A stretch of 64,000 nt of DNA, taken from positions 12,273,766 to 12,337,765 of the forward strand of contig NC_084837.1 of the NCBI RefSeq assembly GCF_033115175.1, given 5' to 3'. How positions within the stretch are numbered: the stretch's first letter is position 1; each line of letters begins with the position of its first letter. This DNA comes from Lepus europaeus (Eukaryota; Chordata; Mammalia; Lagomorpha; Leporidae). The notes beneath the pieces were generated by a model that worked only from the letters and a program-made list of their open reading frames with translations, ran no database searches and was not told the DNA's origin. Positions 1 to 11,029 of the stretch are shown here, one piece after another. Made by a program: the position numbers and the translations under genes.

Positions 1-2579
1 CAAGGCAGTTCAGCTAAAAAATATCGAATACAGAAAGGACGGTCCCAGACAAATGGCGTCTTCCCCACGCCGGCCACTTCCTTCCTGCAGGAACAGCTTG
101 GGAGCGCGGCGTCTCGCGTGCACTTGTAGGTGGGCCTGAGCTGCTCCGTAGTCCGCTTCCTTCACCGTCCCGTGATGGGACTGTTCAGAAGGGGCCCCCA
201 CCTGTGGCCCCGGAGAGCATGAGGGCTACTCCCTTGCCCAAGGAGCGCTGGGACTCCACCCCCTGCCCAGGGTCCTGTGGGAGGGAGGCAGGGCACCGAA
301 CAGGGTTCCTGCTCGGGAGGCTGTCCCAGCGTTTCCTCCCCTCCCTCACCACCAGGCAGACCCCTGCAGTGCTCTTGAGGAAGCTGGGACACCCCAACCT
401 TGGGGGCTCTGGGGGCCAGGAAGGGGGCAGTGTGCACTGTGGCACCCACCTTACCTTCCTGGCTGGCGGCCCCTGGGGTACTCCCTTCGGATCCTGTTCT
501 CTCTCCAGGTGTAGACAGGAAGAAGCCTAGGAAACGACGGGGGGCCAGGCTGGCTGTGAGGAGGGAGGGAGGCGTGGACAAGCCAAGGGGCAGGCCTGTG
601 ATGGGGCAGGGGCTGGGCTCTCCTGTCTACACAGCGGTGGGAGGATGGGCTGCGGGTAGGGCTGAGACAGGGCCTCCCACTGCTGCCTCCCTGCCAGGCA
701 GCTTGCTCTCTGCAAGACATTTTCTGAACACAATGGGTTTCCCAGGTCTTGGGTGTAAATCGCTTGGATGGGGAGGCCAACCAACGGGAAGCATCTGGTG
801 GGTGGGTGAGGCCGAGGCCCAGGAGTGGCCTGGACCCCGCTGAGTGTCTGCAGCATGAGTCTCTGATGCTGTCCAACTGGTTTAGAAAAGAGAGTTCAGT
901 GTCCAGCATTTTTGTACTTTTTGTTTCAGCTCCCTTCAAAACCAAAGGCAAACGTTTTGCCCCATGGTCAGAATGACATACACACTTTTAATCTAATCTG
1001 TTTCCTTTAGAAGGCCGGCTCTTAGAAGTAGCTTGCTTTGGTAAGTTCTCCTGCAAACCTCATGACTTTCCTGGGAGACAGCCTGCTGCAGGGGTAGGCC
1101 CAGTGATAGGTGAAGGGCAGGCGCAGTACCTGTGCCTCAGCTGAGCGCCACTGATTGCAGCAACTCTAACCAGCCAGGCCTCTGGGAAGGGGCTGCCTGC
1201 TCCTGCTGCAGGAGACCTGCTGGCTGCTGAGGTCCCCAGGGGCACCTCCTGCTGGGATGTCCCAGCCTGGGAAGGCCTACCGTGAAACTGCAGCCTGCGG
1301 TGGATGGGGAGCTGCTGGCCTGCCCCTGGGACACTGCAGGCCCCCCGTGCGGAGGGTGGGTTGCCTCATAGTACGGAGTGTGTCAGGCCTGACCCCAGTA
1401 CCTGTGCCCCGAGATGGGGAATTGACATCAATAGGTTTTCTGCACCCACCTTCTGGGGCGGGAGCAGCCACAGCACTTCCTATTCCGTGGGCTGGAGGGG
1501 CTAACAGAATTCTTTCCTGTAGGCCAGATCTAGCCTGGGAGGTCCAGCTCTAATGGGTGCATGACCTGGCTGTGGGTGGGAGTTAGGGGGACATTTGACG
1601 CCGTATCATCTCTGAGATGGTTTCATACGAACAGCTTCCTGTCTCCTAGGGTTGGTGTGGAGTCAGGTGTACCGGTCCATGGTACATGCCTGCAGCTGTC
1701 TCTGCTGTGGGTAGTGCCTGCCATGGGAGTGCCTGCAGCAGGGCTTGGTCCTTGCTGGCAGGGCCCACCCAGCAGGCTCTGGGGAAGAGGCCAGGGAGAG
1801 GAAATGGAGGCAGTGGGGGAGGGGAGACACAGGAAGAGGAAGTGGGGCACACTGGTTGCTAAACCCTCTACAGAGGGGCTCCTCCTGCAGTTGCCTGGGG
1901 TGCCTGCAGGGGAGGAGGCCTGCTGACCACTGTGCCTCCCCCTCCCAGGAGGCCTGGGATGGCCTAGGAATGTGGTTGTTTCTGTAGCAGGGGAAGGGAG
2001 GGGCAGTTGAGCTTCTCTGCAAGGCTCCGCAGGCCTCCCTGGGTGCTGCCATGCCTGGTGCCCCCAAAACAGCACAAGAGGCTTTCCCATGCCGTGCCCT
2101 CCCGCTGTCCCCACATGTGCCCTGCCCGCCCTCTCCTTTGCTTTCTTTCTTTTTGTTTTCTCTTTTTTTCTTCTTTTTTGATCTAAGAACCCTTTCCCAG
2201 AAGTCTGCACTCCTCAGCAGCTTGCAAACAGACAGACTCTCCTGCCTTGAACTGGGTAGGTGGATGGACTTGGCCAGCAGGCTGCCAGCACCTGGCCATC
2301 CACCCAGTTTGTCTCTGGGTGCCCAGCTGGCCATCAGATGGGTTTTGTGGCAGGAGGTGGCACACAGGTATTTGAAGGAGGCCTCCTGTTGGCACCTGCA
2401 TAAATTCTCTGCTGAGTGTTTGTCTTCAGGGGCCGTTTACGTCTGATGTCCGAATTGCCTGTCAAACCCGTGATCAGGGAATGCCCTCCAGAAGGACGAT
2501 CTGAGTGAGCCTGGGCTCTGGAGCCCGGGCCCCTGCCCCAGGACCTCTCCTGTAAGGGCTTGGCGATCATGAACTCCTT

Positions 2580-3560
2580 CTGCTTTCTTATGGTATTCTG
2601 TTACATGGGTGTTCCGGAATTATTTTGAAAGGGCCTCCGTGGAAGGATACTTGTTGGTTTTTGGCTTCTTTACAGGATAACCAGACACCTAGTCCCGTTT
2701 CGTAGGTGTGCAGCTGTGTCTATGGGCAGGTTCGGTTGCTGGGTCAGAGGGTGTGTGCATCCATAATTTTGAAAGGTATTGCCAAATTGCCCTAAAAAGT
2801 TTGCAGCAGTTTGTGTCCCCATCAGCAAAGGATGACAGAGCGTGTTTCACTGTGGCCGCACCAATCTGATGGGGGAAAAGTGTTTCCATGGGGCTTCACT
2901 TGGCTTTACCTCCTGATAGGTGGGGTTGAGCATCTTTTCAGGTGTTTGAGAGCCAGTTGAATTTCATTTTTCATGTATTTTCATTTTTCTGTCCTCTTCC
3001 TATGGAGTATTGGTTTCTTTAATTTTGGTGAGCTGTTTTGTATTGGAGATTAGTGTGATAGGTGCTGCAAACACAGGGGTTTTCTTTGTCATTTATCTTT
3101 TTGAAAATTGATTTCCTATTATTTGAAAGATGGCCTTGTGAATCTTTTACCTTTGTTTATGATGACTCTATCCATAGAGAAGTATTTTATACTTTCATGT
3201 AATCAACTGTGTCCATCTTTTCTTTTATGGTTTCTGGACTTTCGAGTCATAGAATTTCTTTCCATTTCACCCTTTGGTCCATTTTAGAATTGATTCTGGT
3301 GTGAGGTGTGCAGCATGAATGGAACCTTCCTTCCACATGCTGCCTCTGTCCTAATGCACTTACTGAGACACACCCCTCGACGTACACAGTTGCTACCGCC
3401 TGGTCTATTCTGGCTCGCCACTGTGCCCTGGTCGGTTAGCAGCTTACACGACAGTGTGCTAAATGTTTAGTGGTCTCAGTCCCCCTTCATTGTCCTTTTG
3501 CAGAATTTTTCTGGCTCCTTCTTTTTGTTATTTTACTGTGACCACATTTTAGGGTCAAGT
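2580..3560 (-). mobile_element. Old LINE-1 (L1M-type) 3' fragment, antisense
   Basis: AT-rich sequence resembles, on the complementary strand, the 3' region of mammalian-wide L1M elements. Recognisable parts are the GCCAAATTGCC block, the shared L1 3' UTR stretch near 3230-3310 (ATAGAATTTCTTTCCATTTC), and the segment after it. It is degenerate, with no open frame. The exact subfamily is not determined. Confidence 0.6.
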
Positions 3561-4919
3561 TACCCTATTCCAAAACAAAGCAAAGTACAAGCGACAGGAA
3601 CACCTGCTTTGAACAGTGTCTGGATCCAGGGTAGATCTGTGGAGACAGCCCGAGGTGGATTCCCTGGTTGAAGCATTGCCCCGAGGCTGTGTGTGGTGAT
3701 AGTCCTGTCAGCTCTTGCACGTGGGACAATGCACAGGAGTGTGTGACCAGTGCCTCTGTGTGTCCACAGCCACAGTAGTAGACAGAGCACCCTGGGGCAG
3801 GGGCGGGGACCCTGAGCTGCTTCTGGAAGATGAATGCTGCCTCTTGTGGGCCTTGGACCTGCAGCGGCTGTTCTGTCCCTGTTCTGCCCCTGCTGCCTTG
3901 CTCATCCCCCCCAGGGGCCCTGGCCACAGGTGATAACAGCTTATCTCCCCTACAGCAGGCACAGGCCTGGGCCCAGTTGTCTCCTGCTTAACCCGCACAG
4001 TAACCGAGAGTCCACTGAGATGAGGACCCCTGGTGGGGGGTAGCGCTGCATGGGGCTCCGGCAGCCCTGGCTGTGGCTTTGCCGTCACCTCCAGCCAGCC
4101 GAGTGGCTGCCCGTACCCTGCACTGCCTGTGCTCCTGGGCCTTGGTTTGTTCACTTGTTCAGTCGGCAGCTAAGAGCTTCCAGCCTGGACTCCCTGAGGC
4201 CCAGGTCATCTGTCAGCTCCTCCAGGGTTATCCGAGCACTGGCTTTTGTAGTGAGCAGCAGAGCAGCTGGAGGGCCTCCCGAGGAGTGGGAGAGGTGCAC
4301 TGTGCACCTCAGAGCCTGCATTTCCTTCCAGGCCAGCAGTTGATGGGCCCCAGTGTCTGGTGGAGCCTCCCAGGAGTGAAGAGCTTGGCCCTGGAGGTTG
4401 GGAGCTGGAGATGGCTCCAAGCTGGTGCCTGCAGATGAAGGGTGTCTGCTGACAGCGGCAGCCTGCCCTGGTGGTGGACAGCCCAGGTCAGCGCTGTGGA
4501 CGGGAGCCCAGGGAAGCTGCTTCTCCCAGGAGTCTCCTGCCCTGGCTCCGCCCCTCTGGGTCACCGCAGACACCCACGTGGATTCCCTGTGCCCACAGAG
4601 GCCTGCTCCTGTGATCCAGGACGCCCTGGTGAAGCTGTGGATCCATTGGCCTTTCTTCCCCCCTCCCCCGCGGCCTCCCTTCTCCCTGCCACAGAGGGGA
4701 GGCCTGCTAGAGCAAAGGCCTTTGTCCCTGGTCTCTGCCGGAGCTCGGGCTCAGTGCTGGGCACTGGGGAGACAGAAATGGCCTCCCTCCCCCAGACACA
4801 CATGCCGTCCACTGGGGTCAAAAACAAAAAGAACCGTGTTGGGGCTTGGCCAGGTGCTACTGGAGCCAGCAGGGCCCTGCTCGCCTTGGGGGCGGGGTGG
4901 GAGGCGGGTCACTCAAGAT

Positions 4920-5600
4920 AATTGGGACAGGAGGTAGAGCCGCGGGCAGTGCGCGCCCTGCCCCAGTTCTGAGCCCCGGCTTCGAGCCTGCTGCATTTGC
5001 ATGTGGCTCCCGTGCAGGACTCAGGGGTGGGCTTGGGCCGGGGGCTTGGCGAGAGGCACCCTTGCTCTGCCCTCCCGGTCAGCCTCTCGGAGGGAACACG
5101 CCGTCCCGCCCGGCCTGTGGCTTGGGCAAGAGGCGTGTATGGGACAGCGTGTTCCTCGATAAGATGAGGCAACCGCTGTCGGCCGCGCTGCGCGCTCGGC
5201 TGGGCGGCCGCCTCGCTGCGGCGGCGCCAGGGAACATTTATGTAACCCGGCCCGTGCGCCCCGCGCGGCCCCGCCCCGCGCCCCTGCCGCCGCCACGCCT
5301 CGGCCCACGGCTCTCCCCAGCGCCGCCCCCGCCGCCGCCGCCGGTTCGCAGCCGGGCACCCCAACCCCCGCCTGGCTCTTACTCCGCGCCCCCACAGTGG
5401 CTGGATCCTCCCCCAACCTCCCCCCGCCCGCGCCGGCTCCTCACCTGGCCTGACCTCAACCCGCTTCCGCTCACACAGTCTAAACCTCATCTTGCCGTGC
5501 GGCCCCCGCCCCGTGCACAAGTGCGCAGAGTCAAGGCCTTGACGCCCTTCCGGCCTCTGAGCGTGGGGGTCCGCTGGACCTGGAGCGGCCCGGGATGCGC
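4920..5600. promoter_or_regulatory. CpG-dense island within KLF13 intron 1, candidate internal promoter
   Basis: CpG frequency rises sharply compared with flanking DNA, densest at about 5040-5420, with many CCGCCC/GGGCGG GC boxes. A perfect octamer (ATTTGCAT, 4995-5002) and GATA-like motifs (AGATAA at about 4914, GATAAG at about 5159) lie on its upstream side. No TATA box is obvious. CpG islands in mammals usually mark promoters, so an alternative first exon of KLF13 or a noncoding transcript may begin here. The open frame across it reflects GC richness and is not called as a gene. Confidence 0.55.
4995..5002 (-). promoter_or_regulatory. Octamer motif (POU/Oct factors)
   Basis: ATTTGCAT is an exact reverse complement of the ATGCAAAT octamer, on the upstream edge of the intronic CpG island. 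Oct1/Oct2 binding is inferred only from the match. Confidence 0.45.
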
Positions 5601-6043
5601 CAGAAGGCAGAGCTCCTCTGGGCCTGGAATCCCAGGGATCCTGGTCCCCATCCTGAGCTGGAGTCAGCCCTCTGCTTCTGAGGGCCCTGTCGTATCTTTG
5701 TCTTCCTGTCGCGTGCCCAGCAGGGATGCGGATTTTAGTGCCTTAGAGCGGAAGGTGGGCCCCCTGCCCTCCCTGGTGGCCCCCCGCGCTTACTCAGCTC
5801 AGCCGCGCCACCCTGAGGTCAGTGCCCAGAACAGCAGTTTCCAAGGTGAAGCTGGAGGAGGCACCTGCGGCCACCTGAGACCCTTTTAGTATCAAAAGTC
5901 CGTGCACGACAATGTCATTCTTCGCCCGATTCTCCCAAAGAGTACATGGAATATTCCAGATGCTGCACAATGTGTGTGCTTGGTTAGAGGTTGCTTTCAG
6001 TTTTCATGCCTAATCCGGAAAGTATCGATAGATATAAAGCCAT

Positions 6044-6362
6044 GGGGCCGGTGCTGTGGCGCAGCAGGTTAACGCCCTGGCCTGAAGCACCGGCATCCCA
6101 TATGTGCGCCGGTTCTAGTCCCGGCTGCTCCTCTTCTGATCCAGCTCTCTGCTATGGCCTGGGAAAGTAGTAGAAGATGGCCAAGGGCTTGGGCCTCTGC
6201 AGCCATGTGGGAGACCTGGAATAGGCTCCTGGCTTTGGATTGGCGCAGCTCCGGCCATTGCAGCCACTTGGGGAGTGAACCAGCAGATGGAAGACCTCTC
6301 TGTCTCTACCTCTCTCTGTAACTCTTTGAAATAAATAAAATAAATTAAAAAAAAAAAAAAAA
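6044..6362 (+). mobile_element. CSINE, full length
   Basis: The tRNA-like head (GGGGCCGGTGCTGTGGCGCA), internal body, CT-rich stretch and AATAAA-type A-rich tail are all present. It is among the best preserved copies of the common subfamily. Confidence 0.92.
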
Positions 6363-7069
6363 GCCGAAGCTCTTTGGGCCCCTCTTGAAAGTAGGAGTGG
6401 GAGTGCCCTGGAGTCCCCTCTTTTCTCTCAGTACCCCACCCCCACTGCTCCCGGCAACCTCCTGGGTGCTGCTCACATGTCACCACTCAGCGGCTGCCCC
6501 GCCAGTGCCAGGGCTGCTCCTTGCCAGCGCAAATCAGGACTTCTGTTTGTGCACCAGGTCGTTCGTTGTTACCTCTCCTGAAATGGGCTGGGTCAGGACT
6601 GTGTCCCCGGGGCCAGGCCTTGGGTACGTGCTCAGTGAGCTCATGGCACTGCTGTTGCCCAGGGAAGCCAAGGTGTGCTGGCTGAGGGGAGAGTCAGGCT
6701 CTCCCCACCTTCCTCACCCCGGGCTGCCTGGACCAGCTGCCCCTCCCCCTCGAGGCTGCGCTTCTCCGGCCCCAGCATCACAAGATCCTTCCGTGGTGAG
6801 GCCCACTTCACCTGTTTCCCATGGTTGCAAGCAGGACTCCAAAGAGGACAGACCCCCAGCAAGGATGCGGGGCTGTTGGGGAGCGAGGGTGCTCTCAGTA
6901 TGGGATGCATCCCCATCCTTCCCTGGGGCCCAGTGGACTGGGATGCTGAGAGCCAGTGTTTCAGGAGTGGATGTGTGGGACATGCTGATCTCAGGGCTAG
7001 GGCTGCTTGTGTACAGCCCCGTGGCACCACCGTGTGGGCCCCACTGTGAGGATGAGGCAGTGCACACCT

Positions 7070-7490
7070 CTCGTGTGGCTGCTGTAACACAGGACCACAT
7101 GCTGGGGGTTCTGGAAACCAGAAGTCCAAAACCAAGGTGGTGGCAGAGTTCATTCCCCTGGGGCCTCCAAGGAGCATGCAGTCCTCGCTTCTCTCTTGAC
7201 CTCTGCCTCCAGCAACCCTTGGCAACCCTTGGCGTTCCCTGGCTTATGCTGCAGCACCCCAGTCGCTGCGTCCATCCTCAGTGGCCTCGTCTCTCTGTGT
7301 CCTCTTCTCCTGAGGGTACTTGCTGTCTCTGCCCAAGCCCCTTACCTTCGTTACACTGGGAAGAGCCTGGCTACTTCCAAGTAAGTCGCCCTCACAGGTT
7401 AGGGCTTACCTCTGCAGGGACCACATTCACCTCCACCCATACATGGAAGAGCCGGGGTCTGAGCCTCACATGTGTGAGGACACAGGAATC
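7070..7490 (-). mobile_element. Ancient MaLR/MLT1-like LTR fragment, antisense
   Basis: The block GGCTGCTGTAACACAGGACC, then a degraded 'ctggaaaccagaagtcc' region and 'gtgtcctcttctcc', follows the order seen in the complement of MLT1-type LTRs. It is very diverged, and the family assignment is tentative. Confidence 0.45.
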
Positions 7491-7499
7491 CTGGGGCCG

Positions 7500-8620
7500 T
7501 CTAAGCTTTTACTCACTGATGGGATCTTGAGTCTCCAAGAGTGGAATCACCATGTGACAGATTCCAAGCGTTTCTGTTGATGAGATTTTATTTTTCTTGG
7601 AACTAAGTAGCAGTTTCTTCAATACTAAAGCTTCTTTGAGCATGATTTGGGATATATTAAGCTAGATATAGAATTATATTTAAATAGTCCTTCTTCTTGC
7701 CATTAAAGAAATTAGGTGACTTTTAAGAATCATAACACAGAAGAGCTTACAACCTGAAGCACCCTTCCCTTTCCCAGTCCACCCCACCCACCAGCACTTC
7801 GCTCTCTGATTTTCGTTGTCTTGGTAGTTACTGCTATAAGTGAACTGTATGACTGCGTTGCTGTTTATTAGAGTTAGGTAGTCTCTGTTCCCCGTCTGCC
7901 CTGAAATGTAAGGGTTTACATCACTTCCACCATTCCTCCCACCTCTTCCCTCATTGGTGGATGTGTTCTTATTCTAATTCTGTTGTTGATTATCCTTGTA
8001 ACTCTCACCCTCTATTACTCACTTAGGCTTTCTCCTTACACTGTGTAAGCATCTTTGTACCTTTCCATAAATACACCGTGTCTGCTGGGCTATGGGTCAG
8101 TTGTAGATGTTTTGTCTGTCAGATTGATCCTGCACACTGACAGCAAGTGCTGGGGTTTATGTGACTGACTATAGCTTGTCTGTCTGCCAAGGCTTGTGCT
8201 AGGATTACATTTCTTTCTGCCATCTCATGGGGTTGTTATGAAGGATAAATAATAGAACAGCACTTGGCTCATTTCACCCGTTGCTCATAATCATGTGGCA
8301 TTTAGTTTACTTCTAATCTGGACTGTAATTTTCTTCTGTTTTTCCTGGAGTTTCTCATTGCCTCTCTTTTTTTTTCTTGAAAACAAAGAATAGTCGTGCA
8401 TCTTCTCTGCGTTGTGGAGTTTATCCAGCGTCTTGGTTGTACTCTTTGGCACCCAGAGCTCACTTTTTTCCTGAAGCTGCCTCCCTGTGAGCACTGGTTT
8501 TTTTGCTCCCATGGTCTCTCAGGCCACTGTGTCACTGTTCACTTGTCCCTGGCTTCAGGTTTCCTCTCGTTTTGCTGGAGTATGGAAGTTGTGAACCCAG
8601 AAGGCTCTGTCCTGTCTCCA
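7500..8620. other. AT-rich intronic stretch, no gene
   Basis: The sequence shifts to AT-rich with T-rich runs and no recognisable domain in any frame. Parts look like worn LINE sequence, but I cannot place a family. Confidence 0.4.
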
Positions 8621-8639
8621 GGCATCCGGCGTGCCCTAG

Positions 8640-8822
8640 GCTTGGGCCCCTGTACCCACATGAGAGACACAGAAGTTGTTCCCGGCTCCTGGCTTCAGAT
8701 TGGCCCAGCTCTGGTTGTCGCAGCCATTTGGGGAGTGAACCGGTGGAAGACCTCTCTCTCTCTCTCTCCCTCTCTCTCTCTCTCTAACACTGCCTTTCAA
8801 ATAAATAAATCTTTTTAAAAAA
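8640..8822 (+). mobile_element. CSINE, 5'-truncated
   Basis: Only the distal half is present, starting at CTTGGGCCCCTGTACCCACA, through the CT-repeat and ending in AAATAAATAAATC. Confidence 0.88.
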
Positions 8823-8829
8823 AGTTTTG

Positions 8830-9640
8830 GGACCTCCTGTTTCTCCTGGAGTTCTGACACTGCGGAAACTGGAGACAAGGGCTTCACTCACTCACCCTGC
8901 CGGCTCCCACACCACCTCTTCCCTTGTCAGTCTCCCCTTTTCTCTTTCACTGACAGATACTGGCCTTTTATTTCTTTTGTAATGTCCTCTCTTCTGTTTT
9001 TTCCTATTTTCTTAATAGATGCTCCTATTAGATGTCAAATTCCCTGGACTCTCACTTTAGCTCCTACTGCCTGTAACTGTCCAAAGGGTTTGGAAAATGG
9101 TGGCGGCTAGTTGGTTTTGAATCCCCTCCCCAGCACCCTTCTCTGCAAATATAGAACCAGTGGGGAGAGCGAGTACAGCTCCGTGTGGCCCTTGGCCTTG
9201 GCGGCCAAGGAGATGGGACACGGTGGCATTCACAGTTTCTAGAACTGTTTTTGGTTCTGTTTTTCTGGGATATTTCCTTGAGTGTATTTCTAGCTTTTTA
9301 GTGGAATTTTTGTGGGGCAACAGGATTTTCAGTTTCCAAATGCTATTTTTTGTTCCCTGAACTTCCTTTTTAATGGTATCCTGTTTGCTTTATACATCAA
9401 ATTTTGTCTGAAATCCCTCTGAGAATACTGATTAGAACTTTACATTAGCATTTCCTGCCTTCACTCCTTTTCCTCTGGAGTTGGTGGTTTTGTTGCTCTT
9501 GGCTTTTCCCTTTCGTGCTGCGGATTTCAGTGGCCGTCTGGCCATCCCTGAGCCGTCCGTCCATGTTTAAAGTGGGTGGGTGGTGTGGGTCTGCTCTGCC
9601 GGGCGTAGGTGGGCCCCACTTAAGGATCCCGAACACCCTG
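8830..9640 (-). mobile_element. Probable ancient LINE-1 remnant, antisense
   Basis: The T-rich sequence with short phrases such as 'cctctggagttggtggttttg' resembles complemented L1M internal sequence. It is too degraded to name. The small open frames do not match known proteins. Confidence 0.3.
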
Positions 9641-10331
9641 CTCTAGCCTGTGTGCAGTAAGGGGGGACAGGTAGCCGTGTGGCTGTCCCCAGTGCCCACA
9701 GGCTGTGTTATGGGGTGCCAGAGCCCCCCACTAGTTCTCCTTGAGCAGCTGGTGTTGCTTTTGTGGTTCACAGTTTGCCTGGGTAAATGCTGCCCTGTCC
9801 TTGCCCTGGGTAAGGGATGGGAGGAGGGGGTAGGATCTGAGCCCACCTTCACCACTGCCTGCCCGCCCGTGTTCTGCACCCCCACACAGACTGCTCCAGG
9901 CCATTGCCTTTCTCAGCCACCGTGCTCCCACCCACGACTTCTCCTGTGCTGGCTGCCACTTTCAGGCCACACAGGCCCTTGTGCGAGAGGAAGCAGCAGA
10001 CTCAGGTGCTAGAAATGGCCCAGTCTGGTGCCCTCCAGCTACAGACAAGACAGGGTCAGAGCAATGGCTGGCGCTGGAGTTCGGGAATTATCTTCCTGTC
10101 CTGTAAGGACTCCAGGGTCTGTGTGTGGGACGACCAGGCCCCCGCGGACCTGTAGATCTGGGACGGGAGCCTGCAACCCCACGGCTGGGGACAGCTGAGC
10201 CTGCACTGGGGTTGGGCCGTGTGCTTTGTGGTGTACTTCCTGGGGTGTACTGGGACCTCAGGCCCTGAGCGCTACCCACCTCGACGGCCGCTCGTGCTTC
10301 AGCACCCGAAATCACTCTCTGCTTCCACCCC

Positions 10332-10373
10332 AGGTGTGTGTGTGCGCGCGTGGGCATGTGCGTGTGTGCGCGG
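10332..10373 (+). repeat. TG/CG alternating purine-pyrimidine tract
   Basis: Alternating TG followed by CG dinucleotides lies about 65-105 bases upstream of the KLF13 exon 2 acceptor. Such tracts can adopt Z-DNA and are length-variable. Confidence 0.8.
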
Positions 10374-10404
10374 ACGGCTTCGTCACGGAGCTGGCCCCGG
10401 TGAA

Positions 10405-10437
10405 GTGACACTGACCCTGTGCCCCTGTCGCCCACAG
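10405..10437 (+). other. KLF13: KLF13 exon 2 splice acceptor region
   Basis: The intron ends in CCCACAG at 10431-10437, preceded by a C-rich but interrupted pyrimidine tract. CTGAC at 10411-10415 is a plausible branch point. The acceptor position is fixed by protein homology: the codon for the TGERPF glycine is split here. Confidence 0.85.
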
Positions 10438-10727
10438 GTGAGCGGCCCTTCGCTTGCAGCTGGCAGGACTGCAACAAGAAGTTTGCGCGCTCGGACGAGC
10501 TGGCGCGGCACTACCGCACACACACCGGGGAGAAGAAGTTCAGCTGCCCCATCTGCGAGAAGCGCTTCATGCGCAGCGACCACCTGACGAAGCACGCGCG
10601 CCGCCACGCCAACTTCCACCCGGGCATGCTGCAGCGGCGCGGCGGGGGCTCGCGGACCGGCTCGCTCAGCGACTACAGCCGCTCGGACGCCAGCAGCCCC
10701 ACCATCAGCCCCGCCAGCTCGCCGTGA
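10438..10727 (+). CDS. KLF13: KLF13 terminal coding exon (zinc fingers 2-3 and C-terminal tail)
   Basis: KLF13 (BTEB3/RFLAT-1/FKLF-2) is a nuclear Sp1-like/KLF transcription factor that binds GC and CACCC boxes through three C-terminal C2H2 fingers. The exon opens in phase 1 after the acceptor AG at 10436-10437: one base from exon 1 plus GT completes the linker glycine of TGERPF. It encodes about 96 residues. Finger 2 is C-X4-C-X12-H-X3-H (CSWQDC ... HYRTH) and finger 3 is C-X2-C-X12-H-X3-H (CPIC ... HARRH). The DNA-contact stretches ARSDELARH and MRSDHLTKH are typical of Sp/KLF proteins. The tail after finger 3 ([11 protein letters not shown], then [19 protein letters not shown] before TGA at 10725-10727) distinguishes KLF13 from KLF9, KLF14 and KLF16. 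Human KLF13 is about 288 residues, so this is roughly the last third. Finger 1 and the repression/activation domains are in exon 1, outside the window. No frameshift or missing zinc ligand is seen. Confidence 0.96.
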
Positions 10728-10953
10728 GCCCGCCGGCCCGTCCTGTCCTTTTGTAACGAGAACGAAGCCGCGAACTTAGGAGAAGTCCACGAGAAAACAC
10801 TTTTCTTCACCTCAGGTGTCAAAGTCAGTTTGTTTGTTTTTTAAGAAAAAAAAAAAAAAAAAACCACAACGAAAAATTTCCAAAAATACCATTCACAAAT
10901 TGCACAACAGACGTACCCATGAAGTTGAGATTCAGTGGTGTTGAACCCCCTTT

Positions 10954-10961
10954 CTCAGGGA
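10954..10961 (+). promoter_or_regulatory. KLF13: Perfect 8-mer miR-125 target site in KLF13 3' UTR
   Basis: CTCAGGGA is the full seed complement (8-mer) for miR-125a/b-5p, about 230 bases after the stop codon, a favourable position near the start of a long 3' UTR. miR-125a has been reported to repress KLF13 and thereby the chemokine RANTES/CCL5 in T cells. That this exact site mediates the effect in rabbit is inference. Confidence 0.65.
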
Positions 10962-11011
10962 TGGACACGTTCTGTGAGGTCAGTGAGGACACCTCTTCTG
11001 GCGCCTTACTC

Positions 11012-11019
11012 TGTACATA
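11012..11019 (+). promoter_or_regulatory. KLF13: Pumilio recognition element
   Basis: TGTACATA matches the UGUANAUA consensus of PUM1/PUM2 on the sense strand of the 3' UTR, about 50 bases after the miR-125 site. Pumilio binding usually promotes mRNA decay or deadenylation. Confidence 0.45.
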
Positions 11020-11022
11020 GAT

Positions 11023-11029
11023 TTGCACT
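11023..11029 (+). promoter_or_regulatory. KLF13: miR-130/301/454 7-mer seed match
   Basis: TTGCACT is the 7mer-m8 complement of the miR-130/301 family seed, lying only a few bases from the Pumilio element. Adjacent Pumilio and miRNA sites are known to cooperate in other mRNAs. Function here is inferred. Confidence 0.35.

Larger units (their letters stand above)
1..10437 (+). other. KLF13: KLF13 intron 1, 3' portion
   Basis: This is everything upstream of the exon 2 acceptor. In mammals KLF13 has two coding exons separated by one long intron, and exon 1 (N-terminal domain, zinc finger 1) is not in the window, so the window starts inside the intron. Positions 1-2560 and 3560-4900 hold no repeat or coding exon that I recognise. 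A pyrimidine-rich CTTT tract lies at about 2136-2182. The rest contains the LINE-1 fragment, CpG island, SINEs and LTR-like fragment listed separately. Long open frames here lie in GC-rich DNA and lack recognisable domains. Confidence 0.8.

Noticed and set aside
415-432. GCCAGGAAGGGGGCAGTG as a CTCF site
   Set aside because: An extra base disrupts the core spacing compared with the consensus; too weak to list.
4846-5889. 347-codon open frame on the + strand across the intronic CpG island
   Set aside because: Low-complexity Pro/Arg/Ala-rich translation in CpG-dense DNA, with open frames on the opposite strand too and no domain. Kept only as an alternative-exon hypothesis in findings.
6044-6362. 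tRNA-like heads of CSINEs considered as tRNA genes
   Set aside because: They lack an intact cloverleaf and are parts of dispersed SINEs. No true tRNA gene was recognised in the window.
10226-10408. Short frames extending upstream of KLF13 exon 2
   Set aside because: They read intron sequence. The split TGERPF glycine and the CAG acceptor place the exon start at 10438.
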